Positions 32,316 through 41,596 of a stretch of 60,352 nt of DNA are shown piece after piece. Origin of the DNA: an uncultured Eggerthella sp. (GTDB lineage: Bacteria > Actinomycetota > Coriobacteriia > Coriobacteriales > Eggerthellaceae); NCBI GenBank assembly GCA_900538545.1, contig UPYK01000013.1:1-60352 (forward strand). The letters are read 5' to 3'. A model generated the notes under the pieces. That model had not been told where the DNA came from and searched no databases. It saw only the letters and a program-made list of their open reading frames with translations. A program made the translations under genes and the position numbers. The number at the start of each line of letters is the position of its first letter. The first letter of the stretch is position 1.

Positions 32316-35300
32316 ATGGGAAAACGCACCGATATCCATAAGGTACTGATCATCGGCTCTGGTCCTATCATTATCGGGCAAGCATGCGAATTCGATTATT
32401 CAGGCACCCAGGCGTGCAAGGCATTGCGCGCGCTTGGCTACGAGATCGTGCTGGTCAACTCCAATCCCGCCACCATCATGACCGACCCCGACACGGCGGA
32501 TGTCACCTACATCGAACCGCTCAACTTCGAGCGTCTTGAGCAGATCATCGCCAAAGAACGCCCCGATGCGCTGCTGCCGAACCTCGGTGGGCAATCGGCG
32601 CTCAACCTCTGCGCGGAGCTCGCGAACAAGGGCATTCTCGACAAATACGGCGTGAAGGTGATCGGCGTTCAGGTCGATGCGATCGAGCGCGGCGAAGATC
32701 GTAACGAATTCAAGAAGACCATGGCTTCGCTCGGTATCGAGATGGCACGTTCTGAGGTTGCCAACACCGTCGAAGAAGCGGTTGAAATCGCCGAGCGCCT
32801 TGGCTATCCGTGCGTACTGCGTCCCGCCTACACCATGGGCGGCACGGGTGGCGGCCTTGTCTACAACATCGATGAGCTGCGCACGGTGGTCGCGCGCGGC
32901 CTGCAAGCCTCCCCTGTCAACGAAGTGCTGGTCGAGGAATCCGTACTTGGCTGGGAAGAGCTTGAATTCGAGGTCGTTCGCGATTCCAAGAACAACATGA
33001 TCACCATCTGCACGATCGAGAACATCGATCCGATGGGCGTTCATACGGGCGATTCGTTCTGCGCGGCTCCCATGCAGACCATCTCGGAAGATGTGATCAA
33101 ACGCTTGGAAGAGAAATCGCACCGCATCGTCGAGGCCGTACAAGTAGTGGGCGGCACGAACGTGCAGTGGGCGCACGACCCCGTGTCAGACCGCGACATC
33201 ATCATCGAAATCAACCCGCGCACCTCGCGCTCTTCTGCGCTCGCATCGAAAGCGACAGGCTTCCCCATCGCGCTCATCTCGGCCATGCTCGCATCTGGTC
33301 TTACGCTGGACGAGATCCCTTGTGGCAAGCACGGCACGCTCGATAAGTACGTTGCTGGCGGAGACTACGTGGTGCTCAAATTCGCACGCTGGGCATTCGA
33401 GAAGTTCAAGGGTGTGAAGGATGAACTAGGCACGCAGATGCGCGCAGTGGGTGAGGTCATGAGCATCGGCAAGACCTACAAAGAGGCCTTCCAGAAGGCG
33501 ATCCGCTCGCTCGAGCAGGGCTGCTACGGCCTGGGCTTCGTGGGCAACTACCACGAACAGAGCAAGGAAGAACTGCTTCGCCAGCTGAACACCCCTTCAT
33601 CGAAACGCCAGTTCATCATGTATGAAGCGCTGCGCAAGGGCGCCACGATCGACGAGATCCACGAGCGCACGAAGATCAAGGACTACTTCATCGAGCAGAT
33701 GCTCGAACTGGTCGAGGAAGAGAACAAGATCCTCACCTACGCCAACGAGAACCCAGGCAAGATGCTGCCGGATGAGATGCTCGAACAGGCCAAGAAAGAT
33801 GGTTTCGCCGATCGCTACCTGTCCCAGCTCATGGACATTCCTGAAAAAGATATCCGCGAAGCGCGCATCGCTCTTGGCATCACCGAAGCCTGGGAAGGTG
33901 TGCATGTAAGCTCCACGCAGGATTCTGCGTACTACTACTCAACCTACAACGCACCTGATCACAGCACCACGACCGACGCGCCGAAGGTCATGATCCTGGG
34001 AGGCGGCCCGAACCGCATCGGCCAGGGCATCGAATTCGACTACTGCTGCGTGCATGCCTCGATCGCGCTCAAGAAGCTCGGATTCGAGACCATCATCGTG
34101 AACTGCAACCCCGAAACGGTCTCAACAGACTACGACACCTCCGACAAGCTCTACTTCGAGCCGCTCACCACCGAAGATGTGCTCTCGATCTATGAGAAAG
34201 AGAAACCGCTCGGTGTGATCGCGCAGTTCGGCGGCCAGACGCCGCTGAACCTCTCTGCTGAGCTCAAGGCTGCGGGCGTGAACATCTTGGGCACCAGCCC
34301 CGAGATCATCGACCTCGCCGAAGACCGCGACCGTTTCCGCGCCATGATGGACGAGCTGGGCATCCCCATGCCTGAATCCGACATGGCCGTTACGGTAGAT
34401 GACGCGCTCGCGATCGCGCATCGCATCGGTTACCCTGTCATGGTGCGTCCTTCCTACGTGCTTGGCGGACGCGGCATGGAAGTGGTCTACGACGACGAGA
34501 ACCTCATCAGCTACATGAACGCTGCCGTAGGCGTTACGCCCGATCGCCCGATCCTGGTCGATCGCTTCTTGAACCATGCGCTCGAGTGCGAAGCAGACGC
34601 GATCTGCGACGGCGAAGAAGCCTATATCCCGGCGGTCATGGAGCACATCGAGCTTGCAGGTATCCACTCCGGCGATTCGGCCTGCGTGCTGCCTTCCGTG
34701 AATATCTCAGAGGAGCACCTGGCTACCATCCGCGATTACACCAAGCGCATCGCGGAAGCCATGCATGTGCGCGGCCTCATGAACATGCAGTACGCCATTG
34801 AAAACGACGTGGTCTACGTGCTCGAGGCTAACCCGCGCGCGAGCCGCACCGTGCCGCTGGTCTCCAAGATCTGCAACATCCAGATGGTGCCCATTGCCAC
34901 CGAAGTCATCACGATGCCGCTCACCGGGCGCCCCTCGCCTATTCCGGAGCTCAAGGAGAAGAGCTACGAATACTACGGTGTCAAAGAAGCGGTGCTGCCC
35001 TTCAACATGTTCCCCGAGGTCGACCCCGTACTCGGCCCTGAGATGCGCTCAACAGGCGAAGTGCTGGGTCTGGCGAAGACCTTCGGTGAGGCCTTCTTCA
35101 AGGCACAAGAGGCCACCCAGACCGTTCTTCCTACGGGCGGCAAGGTGCTCATCACCGTCTCCAACAAGGACAAGGACGAACTGCCTGAGCTGGCGCATGC
35201 GCTCAAGGACGCAGGGTTCGATATCTATGCAACTGAAGGCAGCGCAGAGTTGATCGAAGCTGAAGGTATTGCGGTCGAGCGCGTGAAGAAGCTGCACGAG

Positions 35301-35546
35301 GGCCGTCCGAACTTGGTCGACCTCATCACGAATGGCGAGATGGATCTGGTCATCAATACGCCTGCTGCAACCGGCGAAAGCGTTGAGGACGACTCCTATA
35401 TCCGCAAGTCTGCCATCAAGGCGCACACGCCGTATTTCACCACCATGGCAGCAGCGCTGGCGTCTGCTAAGGGCATCAAGACCGTGGAAACGAGCGAAGA
35501 GAGCGGCATCGCTTCTCTGCAAGAGATCCACGCGAAGATCTCTTAA
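32316..35546 (+). CDS. carB: Carbamoyl-phosphate synthase large subunit
   Basis: A 1076-residue enzyme making carbamoyl phosphate from glutamine-derived ammonia, bicarbonate and two ATP, for arginine and pyrimidines. It has two ATP-grasp halves: the first begins KVLIIGSGPIIIGQACEFDY with RPAYTMGGTGGG; the second begins VMILGGGPNRIGQGIEFDYC with RPSYVLGGRGMEVVYD. A C-terminal MGS-like allosteric domain starts near residue 940 (GGKVLITVSNKDKDELPELA). AGGAG precedes the ATG. The small subunit gene carA, usually just upstream, is not in this window. Followed by a strong terminator. Confidence 0.98.
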   Translation: MGKRTDIHKVLIIGSGPIIIGQACEFDYSGTQACKALRALGYEIVLVNSNPATIMTDPDTADVTYIEPLNFERLEQIIAKERPDALLPNLGGQSALNLCAELANKGILDKYGVKVIGVQVDAIERGEDRNEFKKTMASLGIEMARSEVANTVEEAVEIAERLGYPCVLRPAYTMGGTGGGLVYNIDELRTVVARGLQASPVNEVLVEESVLGWEELEFEVVRDSKNNMITICTIENIDPMGVHTGDSFCAAPMQTISEDVIKRLEEKSHRIVEAVQVVGGTNVQWAHDPVSDRDIIIEINPRTSRSSALASKATGFPIALISAMLASGLTLDEIPCGKHGTLDKYVAGGDYVVLKFARWAFEKFKGVKDELGTQMRAVGEVMSIGKTYKEAFQKAIRSLEQGCYGLGFVGNYHEQSKEELLRQLNTPSSKRQFIMYEALRKGATIDEIHERTKIKDYFIEQMLELVEEENKILTYANENPGKMLPDEMLEQAKKDGFADRYLSQLMDIPEKDIREARIALGITEAWEGVHVSSTQDSAYYYSTYNAPDHSTTTDAPKVMILGGGPNRIGQGIEFDYCCVHASIALKKLGFETIIVNCNPETVSTDYDTSDKLYFEPLTTEDVLSIYEKEKPLGVIAQFGGQTPLNLSAELKAAGVNILGTSPEIIDLAEDRDRFRAMMDELGIPMPESDMAVTVDDALAIAHRIGYPVMVRPSYVLGGRGMEVVYDDENLISYMNAAVGVTPDRPILVDRFLNHALECEADAICDGEEAYIPAVMEHIELAGIHSGDSACVLPSVNISEEHLATIRDYTKRIAEAMHVRGLMNMQYAIENDVVYVLEANPRASRTVPLVSKICNIQMVPIATEVITMPLTGRPSPIPELKEKSYEYYGVKEAVLPFNMFPEVDPVLGPEMRSTGEVLGLAKTFGEAFFKAQEATQTVLPTGGKVLITVSNKDKDELPELAHALKDAGFDIYATEGSAELIEAEGIAVERVKKLHEGRPNLVDLITNGEMDLVINTPAATGESVEDDSYIRKSAIKAHTPYFTTMAAALASAKGIKTVETSEESGIASLQEIHAKIS

Positions 35547-35573
35547 CGCCCAGGCGAACACTCCGAACCTGCG

Positions 35574-35604
35574 AAGCGCCACCCCAAGCGGGTGGCGCTT
35601 TTTT
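35574..35604 (+). terminator. Terminator of carB
   Basis: An 11-bp perfect stem AAGCGCCACCC / GGGTGGCGCTT with a 5-nt loop followed by TTTT, 28 nt after the carB stop. Confidence 0.92.
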
Positions 35605-35686
35605 GCGGTAGCTTCCGTACGAACTCTTCGCTCTCCCCTATAGCGCTCCGCAAACCGACTTCACCTGGAAAAGTTTGTGATTCGTC

Positions 35687-35715
35687 TTGAAAAGATTTCT
35701 TGTTGCTCTATAATT
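35687..35715 (+). promoter_or_regulatory. Promoter of tRNA-Asn
   Basis: TTGAAA, 17 nt, then a perfect TATAAT, placed 29 nt before the tRNA 5' end. One of the best promoter matches in the window. Confidence 0.8.
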
Positions 35716-35744
35716 TATCAAGCGTCAGAGATGAGGCGAACATT

Positions 35745-35819
<75 letters not shown>

Positions 35820-35828
35820 AGAAATCAG

Positions 35829-35863
35829 CAGGCCAGGAGCTAATTTCCTGGCCTGTTTCTTTC
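35829..35863 (+). terminator. Terminator of tRNA-Asn
   Basis: A 10-bp stem CAGGCCAGGA / TCCTGGCCTG with a 7-nt loop, followed by TTTCTTTCT, beginning 10 nt after the tRNA. Confidence 0.88.
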
Positions 35864-36001
35864 TAACGATTCATAATCGATGTCCTGATTGACGCATTCA
35901 AGACGCATTTGAGATACAGTCCGCTCAAACCAATCAGAAACAGTCTCGGCATTGGTGGAAGATGCGAGCGATGAATCCTGTTACCACCTGAGGGTTTTAT
36001 A

Positions 36002-37360
36002 TTAAAAGAGCTTGTGGCCGAACTTTCGCTCGAGGACGATGCGATAGATGACCATGCAAACCGCCGTTATGGCCCACGTGATGGGATAGGTGATCGCGAT
36101 TGAGAATACATCAACGCTCTGCCAGGTAAGCGCATAGAGCAGGATCGTCCTTACCACGCACAGATTAACGAGCGTGATGAGCGCAGGGCCCAAAGACTTC
36201 CCGTACCCTCTTATCGCATCGCCCTGAACCTCAAGAACCGCATAAATGAAGTAGAACGGAAACGTGACAGCGATCAATTGCTGTCCATAGGCGATGACCG
36301 CCTCATTTTGATTGAAGATCCAGAACGCCCAATACCCTATCAGTAGGAGCAGTGCGCTCAAGGCAAGAGAGACACCGATACCAAGACCCTGACACACGGC
36401 GATACCGCGCGTCGATCGCTCGTGATCGTGCGCGCCATGATTCTGCGCGACGAAGGTAGTGGTGGTCTGTCCTATGGCCAAGATGCAGTAATAGATGGGT
36501 AGCTCGACCCGCAGATACGTGGTGAATGCCGCGATCGCGTCAACGTTCAGGAGGTCGACCTGATGCTGCACGAAGATGTTGGAAAGCGTGATAGCGACCG
36601 ATTGAGCAGCCACGGGAAGTCCGATACGAAGGACGCTTACCAATGCGGGCACGCTAAATCGAGCTGATCGCGAATCTGAAGCTACCCGATCTTCGCGGTG
36701 CTGGTGCACCTCGCGCAAGACGATGAGCGCAGCGATACCATTGGAGACGAGCGTCGCCCCTGCAATGCCCGCTATGCCAAGATCGAAAACGCAAAGCGCG
36801 ACCCAATTCGCTGCGATGTTCCCTACCCCGCCTATGATCTGCGCCTTGAGCGGAGTCCAAGAATCTCCGAGGCCCCTGCAAATGCCAGCCGCCATGTTAT
36901 AGAGCATGATGGCAAGCATGGCGATCAGATATATCTGAAGATACGACAGCGCATCACTCACTACCGAAGAAGGAGTCTTCATGGCTTCGATATAGATAGG
37001 AGCGAGCGCATAGCCAATGAGCACCAAAAGAACGCCTGCGATAAGAGAGAAGATGAGCACCGTTCGTATGGCGAGCAGAACCGCTTTATGTCGCTTTGCT
37101 CCATGGAGCTGCGCAACAACAACATTGACACCAATGGAAAGCCCATTCATGAAGCCAACCAAACACGTGATGAGAAGCGCACTGATGCCAAGAGCCGCAG
37201 TTGCCTGCGTGCCTAATATATTCCCGCAAAAGAGCAGGTCGACCGTAGCGTAGAGCTGCTGGATCAGGCTCGTAAGAAGCAAAGGGAGGGCGAACTTGAT
37301 GACCCCTGAAGCTATCGGTCCTTGGGTAAGATCTTGTGTATGCCTCTTGTTCGTTGCCAT
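36002..37360 (-). CDS. MATE-family multidrug/organic cation exporter
   Basis: A 452-residue protein with about twelve membrane segments in two halves, of the MATE superfamily (DinF/NorM-like). N-terminal ASGVIKFALPLLLTSLIQQL and TVDLLFCGNILGTQATAALG are typical, and the second half repeats the pattern (GLPVAAQSVAITLSNIFVQH). It would export small organic molecules against Na+ or H+. It is the last gene of the transporter operon, 36 nt after an ATPase gene, so its cargo may be linked to the methyltransferase product. The ATG at 37360 was chosen over a TTG near 37393. Confidence 0.88.
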   Translation of the reverse strand: MATNKRHTQDLTQGPIASGVIKFALPLLLTSLIQQLYATVDLLFCGNILGTQATAALGISALLITCLVGFMNGLSIGVNVVVAQLHGAKRHKAVLLAIRTVLIFSLIAGVLLVLIGYALAPIYIEAMKTPSSVVSDALSYLQIYLIAMLAIMLYNMAAGICRGLGDSWTPLKAQIIGGVGNIAANWVALCVFDLGIAGIAGATLVSNGIAALIVLREVHQHREDRVASDSRSARFSVPALVSVLRIGLPVAAQSVAITLSNIFVQHQVDLLNVDAIAAFTTYLRVELPIYYCILAIGQTTTTFVAQNHGAHDHERSTRGIAVCQGLGIGVSLALSALLLLIGYWAFWIFNQNEAVIAYGQQLIAVTFPFYFIYAVLEVQGDAIRGYGKSLGPALITLVNLCVVRTILLYALTWQSVDVFSIAITYPITWAITAVCMVIYRIVLERKFGHKLF

Positions 37361-37396
37361 CCTAGAAGACCCCGGTCTCTCGAATCGAAACAAGGA

Positions 37397-38170
37397 TCAC
37401 CAGTAGAGAACTGAGGACAAAAGACGCTGCGCTGCTTCGCTTTGAGGGTGTTCGAAGAGCTGGGCAACCGGCCCCTCTTCCACGATCCGCCCCTTGTCCA
37501 TGACATACGCGCGGTCACAGAAGCCGCGCACTAGAGCGAGATCATGGCTGATGAAAAGATACGAGAGCGAAAGCTCATGCTGCAGCGTGACCAGGAGGTT
37601 GATAATGCTTGCCTGCACCGTGACATCGAGCGCGCTCGTCGGTTCGTCACAGATGAGCAACTTCGGACGAGATATGATCGCCCGGGCGATGGCCACGCGC
37701 TGGCATTCGCCCCCTGAAAGCTCGCTTATATGCTTCTGCTCGAAACGCCGTGGCAGACCGACCATATCGAGCGTCTCGCGCATCTGTGCAGAAGCGCTCT
37801 TCTTGTCGAACCCAGGGTGGTAAGCAATGCCTTCGATGATGCCTTGCCCCACTTTCATATGCTCCGCGAACGATGAGGCAGGATGCTGGAAGATCATCTG
37901 CATCTCGAGCAAACTCGCTCGCTGCTCGGCCGAGCGCTTTCGAGCCTTCTGACAGGGATCGAGCGCGACTCCGTCGAATTCTACGGTTCCCGTATCAGCA
38001 GATTCAAGCCCGATGATGATCTGCGCGAGCGTCGACTTCCCGCTGCCACTGCTTCCGATCAGGGCAACGCATTCCTCGTCACCGACCACCAGAGAGACAT
38101 CGCTGAGCACATGCTGAGGCGAACGCGCAGTCCCATAGTCTTTCGAGATACCGTGAGCGATAAGCATCAC
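37397..38170 (-). CDS. ABC transporter ATPase, DppF/OppF/NikE type
   Basis: A 257-residue ATPase: Walker A GSSGSGKST, Q-loop in MQMIFQHPASSF, signature LSGGECQRVAIARAI, Walker B LLICDEPTSALD, and the switch His in FISHDLALVRG. The Q-loop-adjacent sequence and overall length fit the second ATPase of peptide/nickel importers, although the C-terminal oligopeptide-type extension is short. It overlaps the preceding ATPase gene by 4 nt. It couples ATP hydrolysis to uptake through the permeases encoded upstream. Confidence 0.9.
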   Translation of the reverse strand: MMLIAHGISKDYGTARSPQHVLSDVSLVVGDEECVALIGSSGSGKSTLAQIIIGLESADTGTVEFDGVALDPCQKARKRSAEQRASLLEMQMIFQHPASSFAEHMKVGQGIIEGIAYHPGFDKKSASAQMRETLDMVGLPRRFEQKHISELSGGECQRVAIARAIISRPKLLICDEPTSALDVTVQASIINLLVTLQHELSLSYLFISHDLALVRGFCDRAYVMDKGRIVEEGPVAQLFEHPQSEAAQRLLSSVLYW

Positions 38171-39153
38171 TGATCCCCCTCTCGATCAGCAAGAAGATGA
38201 TCGTTATGGCAAAGCGCTCGATGAGTGCTTGAAAGAGAGAGCCATTCGGGAGCGGTGCTCTGGCAAGCCTCGCAGCAAGATGGGCACTGCTGCTTGAATA
38301 CACAAGCCTCTTCACCTTCTGTTGCTGCTTGATCGACCCGAAGCCTCGGCGCTACAGGAAGCGTTCCATCGGTTCGCGGAATCGCCTGTATGAGCGCGCG
38401 CGTATACGGATGGAAGGGATGCTCGAGCACTTCTTCAGTGCTCCCCTCTTCAACAAGGGTGCCATGATACATGACCCCAATGCGGTCAGCGCTCTTCGCG
38501 ATAGCGCCCATATTATGACTCACGATCAAGATCGCGACATCATGCGCATCGCGAACGCCAAGCAGGGCATCGAGCACCTCTGCTTGCACCACCACATCCA
38601 AAGCGCTGGTAGGCTCATCGGCCAAGAGCAGCGCCGGATCGCAAGCAAGGCCAAGCGCGATGACCACGCGCTGACACATACCCCCAGAGAGTTCATGGGG
38701 ATACGACGCCAAGATCCGCTCAGGATCATCGAATCCCATGTCTACCAGCAGTTCGACCTCAAGATGGTCCAACTCATCTGCTTGAAGCTTACGATGCGCG
38801 AGGATGCATTCATCGAACTGATTCTTGATGGTGTAGAGCGAATCGAGCGAAGCGGTGGGATCCTGGAAGATATAGCTCATTCCTGAACCGCGAAGGCTGG
38901 CAAGCTCACCTTGGGAAGCGTGCGTGATATCCCTTCCCTCATAGATGATCGAGCCATCCGTGACCCGTCCCGATCGATGCAGAAGACCGACTGCGGAACG
39001 CAGCACCGTGCTCTTTCCCGATCCGCTCTCGCCCACCAGGCCCACAACCTCACCCCGTCGGATAGACAGGGTGAGGTCGCGTACCGCCTGAACGTCTCCA
39101 TAAGAGACGCTCAGGCGATCGAACGTAAGGATCTGTTCACCGTTATTAGTCAA
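38167..39153 (-). CDS. ABC transporter ATPase, DppD/OppD/NikD type
   Basis: A 328-residue ATPase: Walker A GESGSGKST, Q-loop in SYIFQDPTASLDSLYTI, signature ELSGGMCQRVVIALGL, Walker B LLLADEPTSALD. The C-terminal extension with HPFHPYTRALIQAIPR and the Cys-rich CVFKQQCPSCCEAC is the oligopeptide/nickel-type module that binds a 4Fe-4S cluster in some homologues. It overlaps the end of the binding-protein gene by 8 nt and the next ATPase by 4 nt. Confidence 0.92.
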   Translation of the reverse strand: MTNNGEQILTFDRLSVSYGDVQAVRDLTLSIRRGEVVGLVGESGSGKSTVLRSAVGLLHRSGRVTDGSIIYEGRDITHASQGELASLRGSGMSYIFQDPTASLDSLYTIKNQFDECILAHRKLQADELDHLEVELLVDMGFDDPERILASYPHELSGGMCQRVVIALGLACDPALLLADEPTSALDVVVQAEVLDALLGVRDAHDVAILIVSHNMGAIAKSADRIGVMYHGTLVEEGSTEEVLEHPFHPYTRALIQAIPRTDGTLPVAPRLRVDQAATEGEEACVFKQQCPSCCEACQSTAPEWLSLSSTHRALCHNDHLLADREGDQ

Positions 39154-40720
39154 TCACGGTGTCCTTAGTGATGAAGTAGTACTCGGAAGGAGCCACAGCG
39201 AGTCCCTTCACATCCTTATCAGCGATGCAAGTGGTCTTCGAGTTGCTGAAGAAGATGTAAGCATTATCATTGAGCACCTGCTGAGAGATCTGTTTGATGA
39301 TCTCGTTGCGCTTAGCCTGATCGAACGTGTTGCCAAGTTCTTTGATCAGCGCATCAACGGTCGCATTCGAATAGTGGCCGAAGTTATTCGAGCCATTCGT
39401 AGCGAAGCACATGCTTGCAAAATAGTTCGCATCGCCTGTTGGGGCCATACCGTAGGAATCGATGGTCATATCAGGATTGTCCTTGTTGTAGGTCTCGGAA
39501 TCCTGCAGCCAGTAATCAACCGTATGGATATCGAGCGTGATACCAATGCTAGCAAGCTTGGATTGCAGATCGTCCGCCAGATTGACGAAACGCTCATAGC
39601 TTGAACAGTTATAGAGATTGATGACGCACGGAGTGCCATCGGGAAGTTCGCGAACGCCATCGCCATCAGTGTCAACGACGCCAGCCTTATCGAGCGCAGA
39701 TTTTGCAGCCTCCGGGTCGAAAGAGGTGACCGTCACATCCAAGCCTTCGGTGCCGCCATACGGGAGCTGGCTGCTGTAGACGCCATAGCTCGGCACCTCG
39801 GTACCGGCGCAGATGACATCCGCGTAGTTCTCGCGATCGATGCAGTAGGACACTGCCAGGCGCACCGCGTCGTTCGCAACAACAGGATGATCCATGTTGA
39901 AGCGGACGAAGTCTGCGCGCGTCGAAACATTGGTGAGCGCTGCATACTTCGATTCGTCATTCAGAGTCGAGAAAGCACTTGCACCAGGCATAGCCAGCGC
40001 CTGGAGCTCATCGTTCTGCATTGCCATGATCTCGGAATCATCGTCGAGATACGAGGTCAGCGTGATCTTCTCAAGCGCTGCTTTACCATCCCAGTAGTTC
40101 TCGTTGGGCTCGAGCGTGACATGATCGGCGTACTCGAAATCAGTGACGATATAAGGGCCTGTGGTCGGGGTTCCTTCGTTCTCGTAGTCAGTCCCCTCAG
40201 CAGTGAGATAGATGCAGAACAGCGGATCGCAGATCACATTCTTGAATGCTGGTGAAGGAGTCTTTGTGGTCACCGTGAGCGTCTGACCGTCAGCGGTGAT
40301 CGTGTCGATATCGAGCGTCTCTTCTGCACGGGGGTTCACCTCATACGTGCGCTCCCAGCAATTCTTAACGCTCTCACCCGTCATCTTGTCGCCATTCGAG
40401 AACGTGACATCATCACGCAGCTTGATCGTCCAGGTGGTCTCGTTAACATTATCGACCGACTCCGCAAGCCATGGCTCCACTGAGAAGTCATCCGTAAGCT
40501 TCAGGAGATTCTCGGTCACACCATAGTACTCGAGCTCCCAGCCATCCCAATTGTAGGCAGGGTCGAGCGTCTCGTTGTAGAAGTACGCCGTCGATCCAGC
40601 AGAGAGCTCTTTGCTCTTCGAGCCGGAATCGGAAGCACATCCTGTTGCAAGAAGAGTGCAAGCAAGGCAAGCAGCAACAACGCAGCCGAGCAGACCCTTC
40701 CTCACCTTAGTGAGTGTCAT
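39146..40720 (-). CDS. Substrate-binding lipoprotein (possible independent product inside the fusion)
   Basis: If translation begins at the ATG at 40720 the product has 524 residues. It begins with a lipoprotein signal: basic MTLTKVRKG, a hydrophobic core, then LLATGC with the lipidated cysteine at position 28, followed by a Ser/Gly linker. The body is solute-binding family 5 (SVEPWLAESVDNVNETTWTI, PLFCIYLTAEGTDYE, VRFNMDHPVVANDAVRLAVS, YCIDRENYA). Ligands of the family include peptides, nickel chelates and heme; this one cannot be named. Initiation here is supported by AAAGGAAAGGAA directly before the ATG. Confidence 0.75.
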   Translation of the reverse strand: MTLTKVRKGLLGCVVAACLACTLLATGCASDSGSKSKELSAGSTAYFYNETLDPAYNWDGWELEYYGVTENLLKLTDDFSVEPWLAESVDNVNETTWTIKLRDDVTFSNGDKMTGESVKNCWERTYEVNPRAEETLDIDTITADGQTLTVTTKTPSPAFKNVICDPLFCIYLTAEGTDYENEGTPTTGPYIVTDFEYADHVTLEPNENYWDGKAALEKITLTSYLDDDSEIMAMQNDELQALAMPGASAFSTLNDESKYAALTNVSTRADFVRFNMDHPVVANDAVRLAVSYCIDRENYADVICAGTEVPSYGVYSSQLPYGGTEGLDVTVTSFDPEAAKSALDKAGVVDTDGDGVRELPDGTPCVINLYNCSSYERFVNLADDLQSKLASIGITLDIHTVDYWLQDSETYNKDNPDMTIDSYGMAPTGDANYFASMCFATNGSNNFGHYSNATVDALIKELGNTFDQAKRNEIIKQISQQVLNDNAYIFFSNSKTTCIADKDVKGLAVAPSEYYFITKDTVID

Positions 40721-41593
40721 TTCCTTTCCTTTCTTCTTGTTCTTCCTTCTTTTGTTTCGATCAACATCCTCAGCATGCAGGGTCTTTGTGTCGAGCACAT
40801 CACGCAAGGAATCCCCCAGCAAGTTGAAGATGGTGATTGTGATGAAGAGCGCAACTCCTGGAACAACGATGCCCCAAGGTGCGAACTGAAACGTTGTGCG
40901 AGCTTCTGCCATCATGGCGCCCCATTCGTTGGTCGGACGCTCTGGGCCCAAGCCGAGGAACGAGAGCCCTGCCATGGTCAAGACCACATCGCCGATCGAA
41001 AGAGCAGCCATGATGATGAGCGGACTTGCCACGCTTGGCAGAAGATATTTGATGCAGATGTCTTTTGTGGCTGCACCGCAAACACGTGCCGCCTTCACTG
41101 CATTAGAAGATTTGAATCGCATGGCAAGGCTGCGAGCAAGACGTGCGGGCTGCGTCCAATAGACCGCTGCGATAGCGATGATCATGTTGACCATCCCCTG
41201 CCCCAAGATGGCTGCGATAGCGATAGCTAGAACGAAGCTAGGGAAAGCTTGAAACATCGTGATGATCTTATCCAGGACCTCATCGACGATACCGCCCACA
41301 AAGCCAGCAATGAGCCCTATCAAGATGCCAATCGCAAACGCAATGCCTACGATCAGGAAAGACATCAGCACCGATTCACTACCGCCGAAGAGCGTGCGCA
41401 AGAGCACATCGCGCCCGACCGAATCGGTTCCTAAGAAGTGCCCTTGCTCGCCAGGAGCAAGAAGGGCGGAGCCCAGATCGGTCACATTCGGATCAAAAGG
41501 CACCAAGAGCGGCACCGCAAACACCACTGCCACGAAGAGCGTTGCAATAGTGAGCATGATCGCAAAATGCTTTTGAGCCGGACTCCAATTCAT
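39146..41593 (-). CDS. In-frame fusion of DppC-type permease and family 5 substrate-binding lipoprotein
   Basis: One uninterrupted frame of 815 residues. Residues 1 to about 272 are a complete DppC/OppC/NikC-type permease (GTDSVGRDVLLRTLFGGSES; PSFVLAIAIAAILGQG; the EAA-like loop RVCGAATKDI; end LLGDSLRDVLDTKTL). About 20 basic residues follow, then from Met292 a family 5 peptide/nickel-binding lipoprotein. The linker DNA is a purine-rich tract ending in GGAAAGGAAATG, an excellent ribosome-binding site, so the lipoprotein may also be made separately from 40720. No stop separates the parts. Other Opp-type systems have two genes here. Confidence 0.85.
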   Translation of the reverse strand: MNWSPAQKHFAIMLTIATLFVAVVFAVPLLVPFDPNVTDLGSALLAPGEQGHFLGTDSVGRDVLLRTLFGGSESVLMSFLIVGIAFAIGILIGLIAGFVGGIVDEVLDKIITMFQAFPSFVLAIAIAAILGQGMVNMIIAIAAVYWTQPARLARSLAMRFKSSNAVKAARVCGAATKDICIKYLLPSVASPLIIMAALSIGDVVLTMAGLSFLGLGPERPTNEWGAMMAEARTTFQFAPWGIVVPGVALFITITIFNLLGDSLRDVLDTKTLHAEDVDRNKRRKNKKKGKEMTLTKVRKGLLGCVVAACLACTLLATGCASDSGSKSKELSAGSTAYFYNETLDPAYNWDGWELEYYGVTENLLKLTDDFSVEPWLAESVDNVNETTWTIKLRDDVTFSNGDKMTGESVKNCWERTYEVNPRAEETLDIDTITADGQTLTVTTKTPSPAFKNVICDPLFCIYLTAEGTDYENEGTPTTGPYIVTDFEYADHVTLEPNENYWDGKAALEKITLTSYLDDDSEIMAMQNDELQALAMPGASAFSTLNDESKYAALTNVSTRADFVRFNMDHPVVANDAVRLAVSYCIDRENYADVICAGTEVPSYGVYSSQLPYGGTEGLDVTVTSFDPEAAKSALDKAGVVDTDGDGVRELPDGTPCVINLYNCSSYERFVNLADDLQSKLASIGITLDIHTVDYWLQDSETYNKDNPDMTIDSYGMAPTGDANYFASMCFATNGSNNFGHYSNATVDALIKELGNTFDQAKRNEIIKQISQQVLNDNAYIFFSNSKTTCIADKDVKGLAVAPSEYYFITKDTVID

Positions 41594-41596
41594 GCT

